A stretch of 64,000 nucleotides of DNA from AR5 sp041497115 (lineage in GTDB: Bacteria; Methylomirabilota; Methylomirabilia; Rokubacteriales; CSP1-6). Under the pieces are notes generated by a model. The model ran no database searches. It was not told the DNA's origin and saw only the letters and a list, made by a program, of their open reading frames with translations. The stretch spans positions 1 through 64,000 of the forward strand of contig JBGQFW010000004.1 in NCBI GenBank assembly GCA_041497115.1, in the 5' to 3' direction. The translations under genes were made by a program, and so were the position numbers. Below, in pieces: positions 8,758 to 18,833 of this stretch (position 1 is its first letter; the number at the start of each line of letters is the position of its first letter).

Positions 8758-9222
8758 TCAGCCCCCGCGCACGACCAGCACCGGACAGGGCGCGAGCGCC
8801 GCCACGCGCTCGGCCACGCTGCCCAGCGCCAGGCGAGCCAGCCCCGTGCGTCCGTGCGTGCCGACGACGATCAGGTCCGCTCCCAGGCGCCGCGCGGCCC
8901 GGACGACGGCATCGAAGGGCACCACGCTCAGGATGACCGTGGAGGACGCGCGGACGCCCGCCGCCCGCGCCCGGGCTTCGAGGGCGCGCAGCCGGCGCCG
9001 GGCGCCGCGGATCGCCTCCGCCTGCATGCGCCGCCACGCGCGGGCCGAGAAGAAGCTGTCCTCGAGGACGACCGGCGGCGGGGTGATCACGTGCACGAGA
9101 TGCAGACGGGCCCGCCGGCGGCGCGCCCACTCGATGGCGCGACGGAGCGCCGGGCGGCCGGCGGTGGAGAAGTCCGTCGCGAGCAGGATCCGATGAACGT
9201 CGCCGGACCGAGCAGCGCTCAT
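8758..9222 (-). CDS. Universal stress protein, UspA family
   Basis: 154 aa single Usp domain. It has strand 1 RILLATDFS at 11-19 and the ATP-binding signature GTHGRTG at 121-127 followed by GS at 134-135 (the G2XG9XG(S/T) pattern), so it should be the ATP-binding type. A long Arg/Ala-rich helix pair (60-90) separates the halves. The ATG at 9222 overlaps the stop of the upstream 33-aa peptide gene (ATGA). The pair probably shares the sigma-54-type promoter at 9354-9369. Role: cytoplasmic stress survival; the exact target is unknown in this family. Confidence 0.93.
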   Translation of the reverse strand: MSAARSGDVHRILLATDFSTAGRPALRRAIEWARRRRARLHLVHVITPPPVVLEDSFFSARAWRRMQAEAIRGARRRLRALEARARAAGVRASSTVILSVVPFDAVVRAARRLGADLIVVGTHGRTGLARLALGSVAERVAALAPCPVLVVRGG

Positions 9223-9320
9223 CGCTGGCGTGCGCCGACCAGCCAGCCGACCAACGCCAGCAGCACGAGGACGGCCACGGCGATCACCCACTGGTCACGG
9301 ATCGACTCGACCACTGGCAT
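9219..9320 (-). CDS. 33-aa single-pass membrane peptide
   Basis: A very short gene: an 11-residue head followed by one hydrophobic helix (VIAVAVLVLLALVGWLV) and a basic end. Support comes from three signals: an AAAGGGGGG ribosome site, an ATGA overlap with uspA, and a sigma-54-type promoter 33 nt upstream. It probably sits in the inner membrane with a cytoplasmic basic tail. Coupling to UspA suggests a membrane anchor or a leader-type role, but nothing in the sequence proves this. Confidence 0.6.
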   Translation of the reverse strand: MPVVESIRDQWVIAVAVLVLLALVGWLVGARQR

Positions 9321-9353
9321 CGCCCCCCTTTCGCCACGGACGACCCGTGACGA

Positions 9354-9369
9354 TGCATCGTCGATGCCG
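9354..9369 (-). promoter_or_regulatory. Sigma-54-type promoter of the 33-aa peptide/uspA unit
   Basis: On the minus strand CGGCATCGACGATGCA: GG-N10-GC spacing is exact, with the same GGCATC...GATGCA form as the Lon-like promoter. Weaker than the hsp20 site because both flanking T positions differ. Confidence 0.5.
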
Positions 9370-9472
9370 GGCCGGACTCGCGACATTCCGGAGGCTTGGC
9401 GCTGCCGGCGCGCGGAGCGGCCGCCCCGGTGGGGCGGGGCCGCGACACCCGGTCGCCGCGAGCGCGCGAGCG

Positions 9473-10513
9473 CTACGCGCGGGTGGGGTCGGGCGACACC
9501 TGCACGAGCTGCTTGCCGAGGTTCTGGCCGCGCAGCAGGCCGATGAACGCGCGCGGCGCGCTGTCGAGCCCCTGCGCGACGTCCTCGCGGTACTTGAGCC
9601 GGCCCTCGCGGACCCAGGGCGCGCAGTCGGCCAGGAACGCGGGCAGCCGGTCGACGTGGTCGCTGACGATGAAGCCGCGGATCGTCACGCGGTTGACCAG
9701 CACCGCGCCCATGTTGGGGCCGGGCGGCAGCTCGGTCGCGTTGTACTGCGACACGAGGCCGCACAGCGGGATGCGCGCGAACGGGTTGACCAGGCGCAGG
9801 ACGGTCTTGAGCACGTCGCCGCCGACGTTGTCGAAGTAGACGTCGATGCCCTTGGGGCACGCGTCCTTCAGCGCGGCGAAGAGATCGGGCGAGCGATAGC
9901 TCACGCCCGCGTCGAAGCCGAGCTCCTTGACCACGTAGTCGCACTTGTCGGGCGAGCCGGCGACGCCGACGGCCCGGCAGCCCTTGATCTTCGCGATCTG
10001 GCCGACGGCCGAGCCGACCGCGCCGGCCGCCGCCGACACCACGACGGTCTCGCCGGCCTTCGGCCGGCCGAGGTCGAGCAGTCCCACGTACGCGGTCATG
10101 CCGGGCATGCCCAGCACCCCCAGGGCGGTGGAGATCGGCGCTACCCTCGGGTCGAGCTTGAGCGGCCCGAAGGGCCCCGGCGCGGCGCCCGCCTTCGCGA
10201 CGTGGTGCGTCTGCCAGCCGCCGTAGGCGAGCGCGAGATCGCCCGGCGCCCACGCGGGGTGGCGCGACTCCACCACCTCGCCGACGGTGCCGCCGACCAT
10301 CACGCCGCCGATGTCCACCGACGGGGTGTAGGACTTCACGCCGTTCATGCGCCCGCGCATGTACGGGTCGAGCGAGAGCCAGATCGTGCGGCAGAGGATC
10401 TCGCCGTCGTTGGGCCGGGGCAGCGGCGCCTCGACGATCTCGAAGTCGGTCGGCTTCGGCTCGCCGACGGGGCGGTTCTTGAGGAGGACGCGGCGGTTGA
10501 CGGTGGCTGGCAC
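9473..10513 (-). CDS. NADP-dependent oxidoreductase, PTGR/CurA-like MDR family
   Basis: 346 aa medium-chain reductase without structural zinc. It begins with the leukotriene-B4/curcumin-reductase-like N-terminus (NRRVLLKNRPVGEP, WLSLDPYMRGRM), then has a Rossmann domain with SAAAGAVGS around 185-193 and a late FDNVGGD motif. Such enzymes reduce the double bond of enones or 2-alkenals with NADPH. GTG start at 10513 with GGGAGG upstream. It diverges from the MmgE gene across an 80-bp gap. The physiological substrate is not evident. Confidence 0.9.
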   Translation of the reverse strand: MPATVNRRVLLKNRPVGEPKPTDFEIVEAPLPRPNDGEILCRTIWLSLDPYMRGRMNGVKSYTPSVDIGGVMVGGTVGEVVESRHPAWAPGDLALAYGGWQTHHVAKAGAAPGPFGPLKLDPRVAPISTALGVLGMPGMTAYVGLLDLGRPKAGETVVVSAAAGAVGSAVGQIAKIKGCRAVGVAGSPDKCDYVVKELGFDAGVSYRSPDLFAALKDACPKGIDVYFDNVGGDVLKTVLRLVNPFARIPLCGLVSQYNATELPPGPNMGAVLVNRVTIRGFIVSDHVDRLPAFLADCAPWVREGRLKYREDVAQGLDSAPRAFIGLLRGQNLGKQLVQVSPDPTRA

Positions 10514-10556
10514 GGTGGTGACCTCCCGCGCGGATTGTCGGCCACGCCCGCCCGCC

Positions 10557-10586
10557 TTGCAACCGCTCGCCCCCTTCCGCTATGGT
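10557..10586 (+). promoter_or_regulatory. Sigma-70-type promoter of leaderless MmgE/PrpD gene
   Basis: TTGCAA, 18 nt, TATGGT, then 7 nt to the ATG at 10594. No Shine-Dalgarno precedes the start, so the transcript probably begins at the ATG. An in-frame ATG at 10582 lies inside the -10 box and is therefore rejected. Confidence 0.6.
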
Positions 10587-10593
10587 GCGGCCC

Positions 10594-11955
10594 ATGAGCG
10601 CCACCACCCGCCTCGCCGAGTTCGTCGTCAAGACCACGCTGCGCGACTGCCCGGACGCCGCGGTCGCCCAGGTGCAGCGCGCCGCGCTCGACACGCTCGG
10701 CGTCATGCTGGCGGGCGCCGCCGAGCCGGCCGCCGCCGCCGTGCGCGCGGTCGTGCGCGCCGAGGGCGGCCCGCCGCTGTGCACGGTCGTCGGCACCGCG
10801 CTGCGGACGGGCCCCACGTGGGCGGCACTGGCCAACGGCACCGCCGGCCACGCCCACGACTTCGACGACACGAACTTCGCGCTGCTCGGCCACCCGAGCG
10901 CGCCCCTGGTGGCGGCGATCCTGGCATCCGCCGAGGCGGAGCCCGCCGACGGCGCCGCCGTCGTCCTCGCCTACCTGATCGGCTTCGAGGTCTCCACGGC
11001 GCTGGGCGTGGCGCTCAACCCCGACCACTACACGCGCGGCTGGCACGCGACGTCCACGATCGGCACGCTCGGGTGCGCGGCGGCCGCCGCCCGCGTGCTG
11101 GGACTCGACGCCGGCCAGACGCGGCACGCGCTGGGCGTCGCCGCTTCGCTGGCCTCGGGGCTGAAGGAGAACTTCGGCTCGATGACCAAGCCCTTCCACG
11201 CCGGCCACGCCGCCCGCAATGGCGTGTTCGCCGCGATGCTCGCGCGCGAGGGGTTCACCGCCTCCGACGCCGCGCTGGACGGGCGGCAGGGCTACGCCGC
11301 CGCCTTCGGCCAGGCCGCGCTCGCGCCCGGCGCCTTCGACGCCCTCGGCAGCCGCTGGCAGATCCTCGCCTCCGGCATCGCGGTGAAGCCGTACCCGTCG
11401 TGCGCGCTCACCCACTCGGCGATCGACGCGCTGCTCGACCTGCGCGCGAGCCATCACCTCGACGCCGAGCAGGTCGCCGACGTCGAGGTCGGCGTCAGCC
11501 GCCTCGTGCCCGACGTGTTGCGCCACGGCAACCCGACGACCGGACTCGAGCGCAAGTTCTCGATGCAGTTCTGCGCCGCCGAGGCGCTCGCCACCGGCCG
11601 CGTCGAGATCGCCTCCTTCGAGGAGGGCGCGCCGGGCGCCGCCACCCGCGAGCTGATGGGGCGTGTGCGCATGGTCGTGGATCCGGATCTGACCGACGGC
11701 CTCGAGCAGCACGCGTGGAGCCGCGTGAGCGTGCGGCTGCGCGACGGGCGCACCCTGTCGCGGCCGGCGCGCGGGGCCTCCGGCCATGCCGATCACCCGC
11801 TCACCGACGCGCAGCTGCGCGCCAAGTTCCTCGGCTGCGCGACCCCGGTGCTCGGCGCTGACGACGCCGCCGGCGTCGCCGACCAGCTCCTCCACCTCGA
11901 GGACGTCCCCGACATCCGGGCCCTGACGTCGCGTCTCGCCACGACGCGCGAATAG
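10594..11955 (+). CDS. MmgE/PrpD family protein
   Basis: 453 aa. This family includes 2-methylcitrate dehydratase, cis-aconitate decarboxylase and other iron-free dehydratases or decarboxylases acting on tricarboxylate-like acids. It shows family landmarks HAHDFDDTN near residue 85, KPFHAGHAARNG near 195, and KPYPSCALTHSAIDA near 265. The start at 10594 is favoured by the promoter geometry. It leads a plus-strand group with a CaiB CoA-transferase and an MFS carrier, which suggests uptake, CoA activation and dehydration of an organic acid. The exact substrate cannot be read from sequence. Confidence 0.9.
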   Translation: MSATTRLAEFVVKTTLRDCPDAAVAQVQRAALDTLGVMLAGAAEPAAAAVRAVVRAEGGPPLCTVVGTALRTGPTWAALANGTAGHAHDFDDTNFALLGHPSAPLVAAILASAEAEPADGAAVVLAYLIGFEVSTALGVALNPDHYTRGWHATSTIGTLGCAAAAARVLGLDAGQTRHALGVAASLASGLKENFGSMTKPFHAGHAARNGVFAAMLAREGFTASDAALDGRQGYAAAFGQAALAPGAFDALGSRWQILASGIAVKPYPSCALTHSAIDALLDLRASHHLDAEQVADVEVGVSRLVPDVLRHGNPTTGLERKFSMQFCAAEALATGRVEIASFEEGAPGAATRELMGRVRMVVDPDLTDGLEQHAWSRVSVRLRDGRTLSRPARGASGHADHPLTDAQLRAKFLGCATPVLGADDAAGVADQLLHLEDVPDIRALTSRLATTRE

Positions 11956-11993
11956 CCGCGTGCCCGGTTCGTACTGACCTGAGGAGAATGTCC

Positions 11994-13190
11994 ATGAATG
12001 TGCTCGACGGAATCAAGGTGCTGGAGCTGGCGCGGGTGCCGCCGGCCGAGATGCCGGGGATGATCATGGCCGACATGGGCGCCGACGTCCTGAAGATCGA
12101 GACGCCGGAGCCGGAGCGGCGGCGCGACGAGCAGTGGGTGCGACAGACGATCCACGCGTTCGTCAACCGCAACAAGCGCTCGATGACGCTCAACATGAAG
12201 GTGCCCGAGGGCCAGGCGATCTTCCGCAGCCTCGCCCGCTCGGCCGACGTGATCGTCGAGGGCTTCCGCCCCGGCGTGATGGACCGGCTGGGCGCCGGCT
12301 ACCCGGCGCTGCGCGAGCTCAACCCGCGGCTCATCTACTGCTCGCTCTCCGGCTTCGGCCAGGACGGCCCCTACCGGAACTATCCGGCCCACGACATGAA
12401 CTACCTCTCGCTGGCCGGCGTGCTGAACCTCATCGGCGAGGCCGGCTCCCGGAAGCCCGTCATCCCGCTCAACCTCGTCGCCGACTACGCCGGCGCCAGC
12501 CTGCACGGCGCGCTGGGCATCGCGCTGGCGCTGTTCGCGCGCGAGCGCACCGGCCGCGGCCAGCACGTGGACATCTCCTACCTCGACACCACGCTGTCAC
12601 TGCTGGCGGCGACGCCCAACATGCGCTTCTTCTTCTCGGACGGCGTGGCGCCCCGGCGGGGCGAGGGGTTCCTCGGCGGCTCCTATCCCTACTACGCGAT
12701 CTACGAGACGCGCGACGGCAAGCTGCTGACGATCGGCTGCACCGAGCCGTGGCTGTGGGAGAACTTCTGCAAGGCCATCGGGCGCCCCGACTTCGCGCGC
12801 TTCGCCCGCAAGGCCGACCAGTTCGTGCGCGCGGCCAACGCCGAGGAGAGCGGCGCCCGCGAGGCGATCGAGGCCGTCATCAAGACGCGCGATCGGGACG
12901 ACTGGTACGAGTTCCTCGTCAAGCACGACGTGTGCGTCGGCAAGGTCTACGACGTCGAGGAGATGGTGCGCGATCCGCAGATCAACCACCGCGGCATGAT
13001 CGTGGACGTCGAGCATCCCACCCACGGGCGCGTCCGCCAGTTCGGCGTCGCCATCAAGCTCTCCGACACACCCGGCGCCGTGCGGACCGCGGCGCCGCTG
13101 AGCGGCGAGCACACGGACGCGATCCTGAAAGACCTCGGCCTGGGCGCGGGCGAGATCGCCGGGCTGCGCGAGCGCAAGATCATCGAGTAG
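11994..13190 (+). CDS. CaiB/BaiF (type III) CoA-transferase
   Basis: 398 aa. It shows family landmarks: LDGIKVLELAR at the start, GADVLKIETPEP, NRNKRSMTLNM, LIYCSLSGFGQDGPYRN, and a catalytic-Asp region near HDMNYLSLAGVL. Type III CoA-transferases move CoA between carboxylic acids through an aspartyl anhydride and act as dimers. The start at 11994 is chosen because GAGGAG is 7 nt upstream; ATG 11988 is too close to it. It sits 38 nt after the MmgE gene and 6 nt before the MFS gene, so it is in one operon. The acid handled is unknown. Confidence 0.94.
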   Translation: MNVLDGIKVLELARVPPAEMPGMIMADMGADVLKIETPEPERRRDEQWVRQTIHAFVNRNKRSMTLNMKVPEGQAIFRSLARSADVIVEGFRPGVMDRLGAGYPALRELNPRLIYCSLSGFGQDGPYRNYPAHDMNYLSLAGVLNLIGEAGSRKPVIPLNLVADYAGASLHGALGIALALFARERTGRGQHVDISYLDTTLSLLAATPNMRFFFSDGVAPRRGEGFLGGSYPYYAIYETRDGKLLTIGCTEPWLWENFCKAIGRPDFARFARKADQFVRAANAEESGAREAIEAVIKTRDRDDWYEFLVKHDVCVGKVYDVEEMVRDPQINHRGMIVDVEHPTHGRVRQFGVAIKLSDTPGAVRTAAPLSGEHTDAILKDLGLGAGEIAGLRERKIIE

Positions 13191-13196
13191 CGCCGC

Positions 13197-14405
13197 GTGC
13201 CGGAGCGCTGGTGCCAGCTGGCCGTCCTCTCGCTCGCCGAGCTGCTGGCGCTCTCGCTCTGGTTCTCGGCATCGGCCGTGCTGCCGGCGCTGCGGCGCGA
13301 GTGGGCGCTGGGCGACGGCGGCGCCGCCGGCCTCACCATCGCCGTCCAGCTCGGCTTCATCGCCGGCACGCTGGGCGCCGCGCTCGCCAACCTGCCCGAC
13401 GTGTGGCCGGCCCGCCGCGTGATGATCGCCGGCGCGCTGCTCGGCGCCGTCGCCAACGCCTGGCTCGCGCTGGCGGTGGACCGCCCCGGCCCCGCCCTGG
13501 TCCTGCGCTTCGTGACCGGCCTCGCCATGGCCGGCGCGTACCCGCCCGCCATGAAGATCATGGCCACCTGGTTCCGCGAGGGACGCGGCCTGGCGATCGG
13601 CATCCTGATCGGCGCGCTGACGGTGGGCTCCGCCACCCCGCACCTGATCAGCGGCATGACGGACCTGCCGTGGCGCCAGACGCTCCTCGTCGCCTCGGCG
13701 CTGGCCGGGCTGGCGGCGGTCGTCACCGCGCTCTTCGTCCGCGAGGGGCCGCACGCGTTTCCCCCCGCCCGCTTCGACGTCCGGATGGCCGCCGCCGTCT
13801 TCCGCGAGCGCGGCCCGCGGCTGGCCTGCCTCGGCTACCTCGGCCACATGTGGGAGCTGTACGCGATGTGGGCGTGGATCGGCGTGTTCCTGAGCGAGAG
13901 CCTGCGGGCGCGCGGCGGCGGCGACTACCTCGGCGTCAACGCGAGCGGCGCGACGTTCGCGGTCATCGGCGTCGGCGCGCTCGGCTGCTGGGCGGGTGGC
14001 GCCATCTCCGATCGCTGGGGGCGGACGACGCTCACGATGGTCGCGATGGCCGCCAGCGGCGGGTGCGCGCTGGCGATCGGCGCCACCTTCGGCGGCCCCC
14101 CTGCCCTCACGCTGCTCGTCGCGAGCCTGTGGGGCGTGACCGTCATCGCCGACTCCGCGCAGTTCTCCACCGCGGTCACCGAGCTGTCGGCGCCCGCCTA
14201 CGTCGGCACCGCGCTGACCACGCAGACCTGCGCCGGCTTCGCGCTGACGACCCTCAGCATCTGGCTGATCCCGCCGATCGCGGCCGCCGTCGGCTGGCGC
14301 TGGGCCTTCGCGTCGCTCGCCGCCGGCCCCTTCCTCGGCGTCGTCGCGATGGCCCGGCTGCGCGGCGTGCCGGAGGCGCGCCGGCTGGCGGGCGGCCGGC
14401 GCTGA
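13197..14405 (+). CDS. MFS transporter
   Basis: 402 aa with about 12 predicted membrane helices. It begins ELLALSLWFSASAVLP, a form seen in organic-acid and nitrate-type MFS proteins, and has the loop segment PARRVM between helices 2 and 3. GTG start 6 nt after the CaiB stop; the reading frame is fully open with no other start near. Its position behind MmgE and CaiB makes it the likely importer of their acid substrate. Transport direction and substrate are inferred from context only. Confidence 0.88.
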   Translation: MPERWCQLAVLSLAELLALSLWFSASAVLPALRREWALGDGGAAGLTIAVQLGFIAGTLGAALANLPDVWPARRVMIAGALLGAVANAWLALAVDRPGPALVLRFVTGLAMAGAYPPAMKIMATWFREGRGLAIGILIGALTVGSATPHLISGMTDLPWRQTLLVASALAGLAAVVTALFVREGPHAFPPARFDVRMAAAVFRERGPRLACLGYLGHMWELYAMWAWIGVFLSESLRARGGGDYLGVNASGATFAVIGVGALGCWAGGAISDRWGRTTLTMVAMAASGGCALAIGATFGGPPALTLLVASLWGVTVIADSAQFSTAVTELSAPAYVGTALTTQTCAGFALTTLSIWLIPPIAAAVGWRWAFASLAAGPFLGVVAMARLRGVPEARRLAGGRR

Positions 14406-14417
14406 GGCGCGGACCGC

Positions 14418-14447
14418 TTGCCTCCGACGCGCGATTCGTCATACGGT
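14418..14447 (+). promoter_or_regulatory. Sigma-70-type promoter of sthA
   Basis: TTGCCT, 18 nt, TACGGT, then 9 nt to the ATG at 14457. No Shine-Dalgarno is present. Confidence 0.5.
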
Positions 14448-14456
14448 AGCCCGGTC

Positions 14457-15905
14457 ATGACAGACGTCGAGCACTACGACCTGATCGTCCTCGGCGCCGG
14501 ACCCGCCGGCGAGAAGGGCGCCGCCCAGGCGGCCTACTTCGGCAAGCGCGTAGCGCTGGTCGAGCGCGAGCCCCATCCGGGGGGGGCCGGCATCAACACC
14601 GGCACCGTGCCGTCCAAGACGCTGCGCGAGACGGCGCTCTACTTCTCCGGCCTCGGCCAGCACGCGCTCTACGGCGTGGATTACCAGGTGAAGTCGCACC
14701 TGACGGTGAAGGACTTCATGTACCGCGAGCAGGAGGTCGTGCGCTCGCTCCGCCAGGTGGTGACCGAGAACATCATCCGCCACAAGATCCAGCTCCTCCA
14801 GGGTGTCGCCGCCTTCGAGGATCCCCACACCGTGCGCGTGCGGCGCGACGGCGAGCCCGACCGGCTGCTGCGCGGCGACATCGTCCTCATCGCGACCGGA
14901 TCGGTGCCGACGCGGCCGAAGGACATCCCGTTCACCGACTCGCGCGTGCACGACAGCGACGAGATCCTCGAGATGGAGAAGCTGCCGCGCACGATGGCGG
15001 TGGTCGGCGGCGGCGTCATCGGCTGCGAGTACACGACGATCTTCGCCGCGCTCGGCATCAAGACCTCGCTCATCGACGGTCGCGATCGCCTCCTGGGCTT
15101 CCTCGACGCCGAGGTCGCCGAGCGGCTCAAGTCCCAGATGGAGCTCCTCGGCGTGGACCTTCGCCTCAAGGAGCGGGTCGAGCACTACACCGCCGAGAGC
15201 GACGGGATCCACCTCGAGCTCAAGGGCGGCGGCAGCCTGGTGGTGGACCAGCTGCTGGTGGCCGCCGGGCGCGTCGCCAACGTCAAGGACCTGGCGATCG
15301 ACAAGGCCGGCCTCGCCGTCAACGAGCGCGGGCTCATCACCGTCAACGAGAACTATCAGACCTCGGTCCCGCACATCTACGCGGCCGGCGACATCATCGG
15401 CTTCCCGGCGCTGGCGTCCACGTCCATGGAGCAGGCGCGCGTGGCGATGGTGCAGGCCTTCGACCTGCCGAAGTACAAGACGCGGGTGGCGCCGATCTTC
15501 CCGCTGGCGGTCTACACGATCCCCGAGATCTCGATGGCCGGGGAGACCGAGGAGAGCTGCCGGCAGAAGAAGATCGAGTACTGCGTGGGGCGCGGGTTCT
15601 ATCGCACCAACGCGCGCGGTCAGATCGCCGGCGACCTCGAGGGCGAGATGAAGCTGGTGTTCCGTTATCCCGACAAGCTGCTGCTCGGCGTCCACATCAT
15701 CGGGGCGATCGCCGCCGAGCTGGTGCACGTGGGGCTGATCGCGCTGCAGACCGAGTGCACGATCGACATGTTCGTCAACACCGTGTTCAACTACCCGTCG
15801 CTGAGCGACGTCTACAAGTACGCCGCCTACGACGGCCTGGGCGCCGTCCAGCGCCGCGCCGCCGCGGAGAGCGCCGCCCCCGCGGGCGGCCCGACGACGG
15901 CGTGA
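14457..15905 (+). CDS. sthA: Soluble pyridine nucleotide transhydrogenase, Si-specific
   Basis: 482 aa flavoprotein of the disulfide-reductase fold. FAD motif GAGPAGEKGAA is near residues 13-23. A second Rossmann motif VGGGVIGCEY is near 183. The active-site position reads NTGTVPSKT in place of the CxxxxC of lipoamide or glutathione reductases, which is the mark of SthA. It exchanges hydride between NADPH and NAD in the cytoplasm, balancing the two pools; this fits the many NADPH- and F420-linked reductases nearby. Ends with a short Ala-rich tail. Confidence 0.93.
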   Translation: MTDVEHYDLIVLGAGPAGEKGAAQAAYFGKRVALVEREPHPGGAGINTGTVPSKTLRETALYFSGLGQHALYGVDYQVKSHLTVKDFMYREQEVVRSLRQVVTENIIRHKIQLLQGVAAFEDPHTVRVRRDGEPDRLLRGDIVLIATGSVPTRPKDIPFTDSRVHDSDEILEMEKLPRTMAVVGGGVIGCEYTTIFAALGIKTSLIDGRDRLLGFLDAEVAERLKSQMELLGVDLRLKERVEHYTAESDGIHLELKGGGSLVVDQLLVAAGRVANVKDLAIDKAGLAVNERGLITVNENYQTSVPHIYAAGDIIGFPALASTSMEQARVAMVQAFDLPKYKTRVAPIFPLAVYTIPEISMAGETEESCRQKKIEYCVGRGFYRTNARGQIAGDLEGEMKLVFRYPDKLLLGVHIIGAIAAELVHVGLIALQTECTIDMFVNTVFNYPSLSDVYKYAAYDGLGAVQRRAAAESAAPAGGPTTA

Positions 15906-15906
15906 C

Positions 15907-16968
15907 CTAGCCGGCGGCGGCGTGGGGGGCGAGGCCGCGCATCAGCGGCGCGCCCTGATCGGCCAGCCACGCCTTGGCGGACGTGTAGCCGAATCGCAGC
16001 GCCGCCCGGCTCGCCTCGAACCCCATGGATGGTCCGAACAGCAGCTCGGTGTCGCGGGGTGGCTGCAGCAGGTGAAACGTCGTGCGCGGGAACTTCACGG
16101 CCAGCGCGGCCAGGCCGAGCTGGAGCAGATTCTGACTCGAGATGCGGCTGGCCTGCTCCATGATCGTGTAGACGCCGCGCGCGCGCATCGAGCCGTTCCC
16201 CTCGCCCGTCCGGTTGGGCACCAGCGGGTTCACGATGAAGACGACGTCGGCGCCCGCCTCGGCCGCCAGGTCGGCGTGGCCACAGAACCCCACACCACCG
16301 TCCACGTAGTCGCGGTGGCCGATCGTGTAGGGATCGAAGAAGCCCGGGATCGCGGACGATGCCGCGACCGCCTCGCTGATCGGCACCGAGGCCAGCTCGC
16401 CCGTCCCGAACACCACGCGCTCGGCGGTGTCGAGATCCACCGCCGGGATCAGGAGTGGGCGCGCGAGCCCGGCGAAGGCGTTGCCGTGGCCGCGCGAGGC
16501 CAGCCCCAGCCGGATGTAGCTCTCGAGGGCCGCGAGCGTGAAAAATCCCGGGGGCAGATCCCGCTCGGCGCGGGCCAGGACGTCGGGCAGGCACCGCCCC
16601 CCCATCAGCACCTGCTTGCCGATCGCCCACACGAGCCGGCCCGCGCGCGCGCAGGCCTGGCGGAAGGCATCGGTGGCGAAGAGCGCGCCGCGGCGCATGT
16701 TGAGCGGGTCGTCGAGGTCCTCGTCGAGGATGTGGTAGACCTCGCTCGCCCGCACACCGCTGGCCAGCAGGGTCGCGACGACCGAGCCGGCGCTGCAGCC
16801 GACGTAGACGTCGAAGCCGGCACCGCTTCCGTTGAGCTGCTCCTCGAGCGCCGTCATGGCGCCGACCTCGTACATGCCGCCGATGACCCCGCCACCGGCC
16901 AGCGCCAGCCCGTAGCGCGGGCGGGTGCGCCGCCTCCAGACGCCCATGGCCCGCTGCACGATTTCCAT
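15907..16968 (-). CDS. Patatin-like phospholipase
   Basis: 353 aa. It has an oxyanion loop GGGVIGG near residues 25-31, nucleophile elbow GCSAG at 57-61 (Ser59), and the dyad Asp223 in DGGVGF. These form the Ser-Asp dyad of patatin lipid acyl hydrolases. The start at 16968 is preferred because GGGGA lies 7 nt before it; in-frame upstream ATGs at 16983 and 17040 lack a ribosome site. There is no signal peptide in the chosen form, so it is probably cytoplasmic or membrane-peripheral. It stands alone, tail to tail with sthA (1 nt apart). Confidence 0.9.
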   Translation of the reverse strand: MEIVQRAMGVWRRRTRPRYGLALAGGGVIGGMYEVGAMTALEEQLNGSGAGFDVYVGCSAGSVVATLLASGVRASEVYHILDEDLDDPLNMRRGALFATDAFRQACARAGRLVWAIGKQVLMGGRCLPDVLARAERDLPPGFFTLAALESYIRLGLASRGHGNAFAGLARPLLIPAVDLDTAERVVFGTGELASVPISEAVAASSAIPGFFDPYTIGHRDYVDGGVGFCGHADLAAEAGADVVFIVNPLVPNRTGEGNGSMRARGVYTIMEQASRISSQNLLQLGLAALAVKFPRTTFHLLQPPRDTELLFGPSMGFEASRAALRFGYTSAKAWLADQGAPLMRGLAPHAAAG

Positions 16969-17137
16969 CACAATTCCCCGCATGTGCAACAGCAAGATCG
17001 CTGCCAGCGTGGATGTGCCTGTAAACCCTTGCCGGGGCACGCCGCAGGCGCCGCAGATGGCTGAGAAACGGGCGAACAGCCTGACAAGTTTCTAGTCAGT
17101 CGCCCTCTCCCGGGTAGCCCGAGGTCAGGTCAAACAG

Positions 17138-17143
17138 TAGGCT
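17138..17143 (+). promoter_or_regulatory. -10 box of the retropepsin-like gene
   Basis: TAGGCT lies 8 nt before the GTG at 17152, with no Shine-Dalgarno. No convincing -35 box was found. Confidence 0.35.
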
Positions 17144-17151
17144 TGAGGCCC

Positions 17152-18096
17152 GTGGCGACATCGATCCTTCGGCTCCTCGCCCTGGTCGTCTGCGTGGCGC
17201 TGTCCTCGACGGCGGCGCTCGCCGAGAGTCCCGGTCTGCAGTTGGAGGGCGTCCGCGGTCCCTTCACCTGGCGGGTCACCGGACTGCGGCGCACGCAGGA
17301 AGTGGTGGACGGCCGTGAGCACGAGATCCTCTGGATGACCCTCTCGCTGGCCGAGCGCGCGGGCCGCGCCTGGACGATCGAGGCCTACGAGGCCCGCGGG
17401 CATCGCGAGGGGTACACGGAGGCGCTCGCCGCCGACGCCGGGCCCTGGCCGGTCCGGCCGCGAGGCGCACGCGCCTTCCGCTTCGGCGCCGGCGCGCCCT
17501 GCATCATGCCACCGGGGGACGCGTGCGGCGTGGCCCTCGACCAGCCGGTGGTCTGGAGCGTCCGGGTCACCGGCAGCGACGATGCCGGCCGGCCGTTCCG
17601 CACCGTCATCGACATCACGCTGCCGGCCGCCCTGTACGCGAGGCTCGCACCGGCGCCCCCCATGCGCGTAACCCCGGTGACGGCAGGCGCCACCACCGGC
17701 AGCCTGCCGATCACGACGCGCGCGCGGCTGGTGACGCTGGAGGCGACACTGGCCGGCGGTCACCGCATCACGCTGCTGCTCGACACGGGGGCCCAGATGA
17801 CGATGCTGACGCCGCAAGCGGCGGCGCGGGCGGGGCTGGTCCTGTCACCGGAGAGCGAGCCCTTTCCGGTCATGCTCGCCGCCGGGGGCGACGCGACCAT
17901 CGCGACCACCGTGCTGCCGTCGCTGCGGCTCGGCGAGTTCGTCGTCGAGAACCTCGAGGTCGGCGTCGGGCCGCTGAGCGGCTTCAGCGTCGGCGGCGAG
18001 CCGATCGGCGGCTTGCTGGGCACCAACGTGCTCGACCAGTTCACGTTCACCGTGGACCGCCGCGCCGGGCAGCTCCGACTCGAGCTGGTGCGGTAG
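17152..18096 (+). CDS. Exported retropepsin-like aspartic protease
   Basis: 314 aa. A signal peptide (about 1-24, hydrophobic core LLALVVCVALSS, cut after AALA) is followed by an unassigned beta-rich domain (about 30-180). The C-terminal half is a single retropepsin lobe: LLLDTGAQMTML with DTG at 211-213, and the late GGLLGTNVLDQF motif. One lobe means it must work as a dimer if it is a peptidase. Probably periplasmic. The GTG at 17152 is preferred over a TTG at 17143 by promoter spacing. It is followed by pirin after 35 nt. Confidence 0.85.
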   Translation: MATSILRLLALVVCVALSSTAALAESPGLQLEGVRGPFTWRVTGLRRTQEVVDGREHEILWMTLSLAERAGRAWTIEAYEARGHREGYTEALAADAGPWPVRPRGARAFRFGAGAPCIMPPGDACGVALDQPVVWSVRVTGSDDAGRPFRTVIDITLPAALYARLAPAPPMRVTPVTAGATTGSLPITTRARLVTLEATLAGGHRITLLLDTGAQMTMLTPQAAARAGLVLSPESEPFPVMLAAGGDATIATTVLPSLRLGEFVVENLEVGVGPLSGFSVGGEPIGGLLGTNVLDQFTFTVDRRAGQLRLELVR

Positions 18097-18131
18097 GAAT
18101 CGGGCGCGCACCCGCGGCCATCCAACCCGGT

Positions 18132-18829
<698 letters not shown>

Positions 18830-18833
<4 letters not shown>
